This document shows positions 7,701 to 11,539 of a stretch of DNA of 11,539 nt, in pieces. The DNA is taken from assembly GCA_009602725.1 (NCBI GenBank), contig WELB01000074.1:596897-608435 (forward strand), written 5' to 3'. How positions within the stretch are numbered: the stretch's first letter is position 1; each line of letters starts with the position of its first letter. The notes beneath the pieces are model-generated. The model was not told where the DNA came from and ran no database searches. It worked only from the letters and a program-made list of their open reading frames with translations. Origin of the DNA: Spirogloea muscicola. Its lineage: Eukaryota; Streptophyta; Zygnematophyceae; Spirogloeales; Spirogloeaceae. A program made the translations under genes and the position numbers.

Positions 7701-8849
7701 TCTTATGTCAGATGGCAACCCATACAACAAGTACGAGCTCTTCGACAGCGTGGACGCAGTTGTGAAGCACTATGCGACACGGTGGGGCGGCCAGTGGGTG
7801 ACGCGCGTCGACCGCTCGGACGCGTTCCATGCCGTGCACCAGTCGGCCATCGCGTACGAGGCCTACCTGGGCAAGCTTGACTACAGCTCGGACGTACCCG
7901 AGGGCGGCGAGAGCGATGGTAGCAGCAACTGGCCACCATGGGACAAGGCGACGTACCCAGTCTGGCCAGAGAGCCGCGTCGAGCCGCGGCTGCTAGCGGC
8001 CTATGCTGCCATATGGTTGTCTCACAGCAACACAATCGAAGGTAAGTTCCTCCACATCTGTGTCGCCTTCAGCCTTCATAATCCCAGCTTCTGACGCACT
8101 TCCTGACTTACAGTGGCATAAGTGCTTAGAGTCGCGGTTGCGAGGGTTCAGACTTTCAGGCTATCTTACAGCTTGCAGCAATAGCAGCAACGTCTTTCCT
8201 GCGGACAGTGCATTGCATAAGCACCACTGCAATGATATGGACGGAATCCTCGCAAGTGCTGCCACCAGCAGGCATGCCTGCCAGGCACTACCAAGGATCC
8301 AATCTACGGAGTCAGGGCTATGTCCTCAAGACCCCGCTTAGCATGAATGCACGTACACAGGAATGTGGCTGACACTATTACGTGCAATACAACGCAGACT
8401 TGGACCAGGAGGACATTGACTTTGCGCAGATCGCTATGGCGGCGCACAAACTTGGCAGCAACCTCGCTGGGCAGAAGGCGTCATGCGATAGCCTAGAGAA
8501 GGCTCTGTCGCCGAATGTCACGGTGGCAGTGCGCTTCGCAGCGCATGCTGTTGCCAAGAAGGTTGCTGAGGAAGCGTACAATTTCAACACAACATATCTT
8601 GAGGATCTGGACTTGGAGTCGCGAGCATCCACGTACACCTTCCCGTGCGAGAACAGCGATGAGGAGAACCACAATGGCACAAGTGGAGGCCAATGTTTGC
8701 ATGAGGCGGAGGTGCACCTTAGCCGGCAGATGACACTCGCCCTGAAGTACCGCCTGGCGAAGAAGAAACTGCTGTGGGAACTGAGTCAGCACCTTCGGGA
8801 TGTCTGCGATGCTTCGCCAAATCACTTCCCTTACAGCAGGGTGAATTGA
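4767..8849 (+). CDS. SET-domain protein lysine methyltransferase, Rubisco LSMT/SETD3-like, 9 exons
   Basis: Exons: 4767-4793, 4983-5183, 5317-5425, 5717-5788, 5952-6145, 6420-6971, 7407-7539, 7712-8041, 8398-8849 (stop TGA). Joined they give 689 residues, all junctions GT-AG and in phase. Motifs in order: AEFLDWLQANGV before the SET domain; GVYATQNVTKGETLISIPRH (SET N-terminal strand); DVILACWVLRERAKG and FWAPYIRILPRTF (insert subdomain); FFDLLNHNYEY at about 370-380 (the NH motif that lines the AdoMet site); EVYDFYG then DYGFVPDGNPY (C-terminal SET with the catalytic-type tyrosine, about residue 425). The last ~250 residues match the helical substrate-binding domain in layout (VEPRLLAAYAAIW). 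Family members methylate lysine or histidine side chains using AdoMet; the substrate here is unknown. The region between EEIKWALTAVWTRNFG and the NH motif carries an insert of about 115 residues. The start assumes the N at 4768 is T; exon 1 and the exon 2 donor are the weak points, and ATG 5112 is an alternative start. Confidence 0.86.
4856..4893 (+). repeat. Degenerate telomere-like repeat inside intron 1 of the SET gene
   Basis: TTAGGG at 4856-4861, 4876-4881 and 4882-4887 is followed by TTTAGG at 4888-4893, with variants between. The first unit also forms the palindrome GACCCTTAGGGTC. The strand is opposite to the CCCTAAA tract in the F-box/kelch intron, although both host genes run rightward. 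Confidence 0.7.
4904..4933. repeat. Perfect 15-base GC-only tandem duplication
   Basis: GGCGGCCGGGCCGCG occurs at 4904-4918 and again directly at 4919-4933. Each copy is also nearly self-complementary around CCGG, so the DNA or RNA could fold into stable hairpins. It lies in intron 1 of the SET gene, shortly before the acceptor region. Confidence 0.75.
6807..6896 (+). other. Acidic low-complexity tract inside the SET domain
   Basis: Thirty codons encode 22 Glu/Asp residues with scattered Gly, Ala and Val (about residues 331-360 of the methyltransferase). The plus strand here is almost purely purine (GAG/GAA triplets, densest at about 6842-6890), so the DNA is a near-homopurine tract. It ends the ~115-residue insert placed just before the conserved LLNHN motif. 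The frame stays open and the flanks are conserved, so this is an in-frame insertion, not an intron read through. Confidence 0.85.
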
Positions 8850-9326
8850 TTGAAGCCGTATGCATAGCATAAAACCTTGAGACAATTTGCAATTAAGCCC
8901 CTCTTAATTATCCTAATTTAATGGTTATCTTTTCAGTGCTCGATCAGAGAATAAGTGGATGCCAGTTAAACAAAGCAGATACCATCTCAAGCTGCCTTGA
9001 GTTCCTCTGCCTTGGAGCAAGCAGTTACCAGCCACACAAGCCTAACAAAACTGAAGCCCTTCATTCTGAGTCAATGCATGTGAGGCAACTGCTGCACTTT
9101 CACAAGATGATCAAGTAGGCAGCAGTAAAATAGAACTGCATGTGTGGTGCACCACAATGTGCTTCTACAACTTATGCTTAACACTGAACGGTGCAACTGG
9201 GGCACGAGCGTTCAAGGTTCTGCGCAGAAGCTCTTATTGTGAAATAACTGCAAGCACTGATGACTGCCATTAAGACAAGCAGAGCTGCCCCGCTCACGGC
9301 CTTGGCAGCCAGATCTCAGTCGGCCA
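8850..9326. other. Convergent intergenic region
   Basis: This 477-base stretch separates the 3' ends of the rightward SET gene and the leftward DUF1350 gene, so both 3' untranslated regions must lie in it. It includes an AT-rich part near 8890-8925 (TTAATTATCCTAATTTAAT). I see no clear AATAAA or TGTAA signal for either gene, no coding exon and no RNA gene. Confidence 0.6.
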
Positions 9327-11281
9327 CTAGAAGCGCCGGGGTGGTGAGTACACGTCCAAGGTGGCCGCCTTGGCCCCAAGTCCCATCCAGATGGCCAGCT
9401 CATCCACGAGCTGCTCAACATCATCCGTGACCTCCTGCCGGAAGCGCTGCGGGTCGGCAGGCACGCCAATGGACTGGTTCACGCTGCGCGCAAAGTCGGC
9501 AAGCGGCGTCCCGGTTGCCAGGCTCTGGAAGAGCTGCCCGCCTTGGCTCACGACGTCCATCACCCCTTGTGGAATTTCCACTTCCGGCATAAGCTGCCCC
9601 AGCGCCACCCCAGATAGATGTCCTTCTCAGCAATCTCAGCGCACATGATGACTTACATAACATATTTGATGTTTCAAATGAATTCCAACAGCACACTGTT
9701 ATGACCACTGTGTCGCATGTAATGACCAGTAGCAAGTCAAACACTCAAACCTACTCCCACCTAACACGAGACCTACACTTGGCAATGACCAAGCTGCGCA
9801 ATACCAGACTCACATGTGACCAATGGTGCTAGTCCCAGCCACAACAGATGGCCCAATGAGCAGCTCAACATACCTGCTGGAGCGGGCGAGCATGGTCCCC
9901 GGGGAGCACCCGGAAGCTCAGGTCCAGGCTGGTGCTGACCGACGAGCCGCGGCTGAGCATATCCGCCAGCCGCGCCGTCTCGTCAATCGAGTCGTCGCTG
10001 AAGCGCAGCAGCAGGTTTCTCTTCACTCCATAGTACTGCTTGACCTGCGGGAGACCTCAGTGGCAGCAGGGCTTGTACATCAGGCCCAGAGCGGGTGTAG
10101 CCAGCAGAAAGCATTCAAACGCCATTGGCAACGAATGCAAGCCTGCATGAGAGCCGTAACATTTCATGTGCCAATGAGTTCGTGCATCTAGCATTGTGCG
10201 TGATTCTGCTTTGAAGCTTTGGCAGTACAGCCGGGTGTTCTGGCACATACCATGCGCGTCGTCTCATCGGGGGACGGCACAAAGGCGTCCTTGCCGGAGG
10301 TGAGATCGACGTACAGTGGCGGCAGTTGCTCAACAAGCGGCAACAGCTGGCGCAGCATTGGCGGGCTCAGGTTCTGAAGCTGCTTGATCGCCATCTCCGC
10401 CTGCCGGCTTGCACAACGAGGGATGAGGTGCAATGCATATTCAGATACTGGCCGCCAATGCCCGTAGCAATGCCCGAGCAAGGCTTGGGCTGACGAGGAG
10501 GAGCGCTGTGCAACGGCAGCTACTCACCCCCATGCGGACGCCCGGTGATGCAGTGAGCTGCGAGAGCAGCGGCCCAAAGTTCTGTGCAAACGGGAGGATG
10601 ACCGGCGAGAGCAGCGGAATGGCCTTGCTCGCCTCCTACAAGCAGAGACCGTAGCGAGATGAGCTCAGCAGGTCCGACGGGCAATGACTGCAGCATGAGA
10701 GGGCTGGGGGGCAGGCCTGGCTCGCACCTTGTTATTGAAGGAGATGAAGACGTTGCCGGCGCGCTGCACGGCGTACCTCGACCCTGTGGCGGCAGAGTGG
10801 CGGACAGACGGCCGGTGGACTGTCAGACTGAGGTGCAGCTTGGCAGCACCTGCTCTACCAGGTGAGTGCTAAATAATGCCACGACCATGGCATGTTAGAC
10901 AGAAGGTGCTAAAGCGGAGTAGAGGGCAACAACAATTGACAATTACATTAGTGGCAATCGATGACGGCACCTATGAGGAGGTGGGCGAGCGCGCCGAGGG
11001 AGTGGCCAACGCTGAAAACCGGCAGCCTGACGACCTGGTAGCAGGTCATGAACAACAGCGGATGTCAGAGTCATTGCTGCACGTATCGGCAACGGCAGTG
11101 GCTCTCAAGTGGGGCGCCGATCGGAGGCGCCGCTCACAGTCTCGTCTTGGAGGCGGCGCATGGCGCGGTCGAACTTGGCCTGCGCCTCGTCGGCGATGCG
11201 CAGGTGGTCGAAGCCGCTGGCGAACGGTGTCGCCACGACCAGCACGCCCCTGCTTGCGAAGCCACCGTCGAGAATGCCAAG
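9327..11281 (-). CDS. DUF1350 family protein (alpha/beta-hydrolase-like), 5' partial, 7 exons visible
   Basis: Exons on the minus strand, 5' to 3': about 11281-11138, 11034-10971, 10783-10728, 10635-10528, 10400-10251, 10044-9874, 9593-9327 (stop TAG at 9329-9327). All six introns are GT-AG with matching phase. From 11249 down the exons give 308 residues. Motifs in order: GVLVVATPFASGFDHLRIAD; LPVFSVGHSLGALAHLLIGS; RYAVQRAGNVFISFNNK; PLLSPVILPFAQNFGPLLSQ; AEMAIKQLQNLSPPMLRQLL; LPLVEQLPPLYVDL; VKQYYGVKRNLLLRF with DDSIDET; LPGDHARPLQQ. This is the DUF1350 pattern known from plants, algae and cyanobacteria, where members are often plastid-located and of unknown function. GHSLG fits a GxSxG nucleophile elbow; the Asp of DDSIDET and the His of GDH could complete a triad (inference). 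The first visible exon may instead begin at an acceptor at 11250; ILDGGFASRG upstream looks conserved, so I extended it. The N-terminus and any transit peptide are missing. Confidence 0.87.
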
Positions 11282-11377
11282 CACAGGAATAAGTGTCGTG
11301 GAGGCAGGGCCGCTTGGCGCTGTCCTGCGGGCTTGCCGCCATTGGGGCCGCCGGAAGGTGGACAGCGGCAACGGGTT

Positions 11378-11539
<162 letters not shown>

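Noticed and set aside
9361-9648. 95-codon plus-strand frame over the last DUF1350 exon
   Set aside because: It is the complement of a well-supported minus-strand exon and has no domain of its own.

Overview
This window reads as nuclear DNA of a photosynthetic eukaryote, most likely in the green lineage (green alga or early streptophyte). All three recognisable genes are split by short GT-AG introns (92 to 435 bases), exons are GC-rich, and there are no bacterial operons or Shine-Dalgarno sites. The families present, an F-box/kelch protein of the plant type, a Rubisco-LSMT-like SET methyltransferase and a DUF1350 protein, are typical of plants and algae. Telomere-like repeats of the TTAGGG/TTTAGGG type fit as well. 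I cannot fix the class or genus. A single N at 4768 and a 120-base poly(A) run after a CGG repeat at the right edge suggest a draft assembly whose contig ends here.

Layout. 1-1799 (+): the 3' part of an F-box/kelch-repeat gene, five exons visible, its start lying left of the window. 1800-4766: about 2.9 kb without a convincing gene. It holds a possible AATAAA signal, a cluster of direct repeats and palindromes near 1.9-2.1 kb, chance-length open fragments between 2.2 and 3.9 kb, three small tandem repeats, G-rich runs and a TATA-like site before the next gene. 4767-8849 (+): a nine-exon SET-domain protein methyltransferase of the Rubisco LSMT/SETD3 type with a long acidic insert inside the SET domain; its likely start codon is hidden by the N. 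8850-9326: a short convergent intergenic stretch. 9327 to about 11281 (-): the 3' seven exons of a DUF1350 gene with a GHSLG nucleophile-elbow motif; its 5' end is lost in the low-complexity contig end.

Exon models were built by hand. All 18 internal junctions whose two sides I could assign agree in phase, and at most of them protein motifs continue across the join. The three genes are separately transcribed neighbours (two rightward, one convergent), and nothing in the sequence ties them to a common pathway. I found no mobile element with recognisable coding, no tRNA or rRNA, no CRISPR array, and no evidence for a new multi-gene system. The points most worth a second look are the masked start codon, telomere-like tracts in introns of two different genes, the acidic SET insert, and the possible hydrolase triad in the DUF1350 protein.
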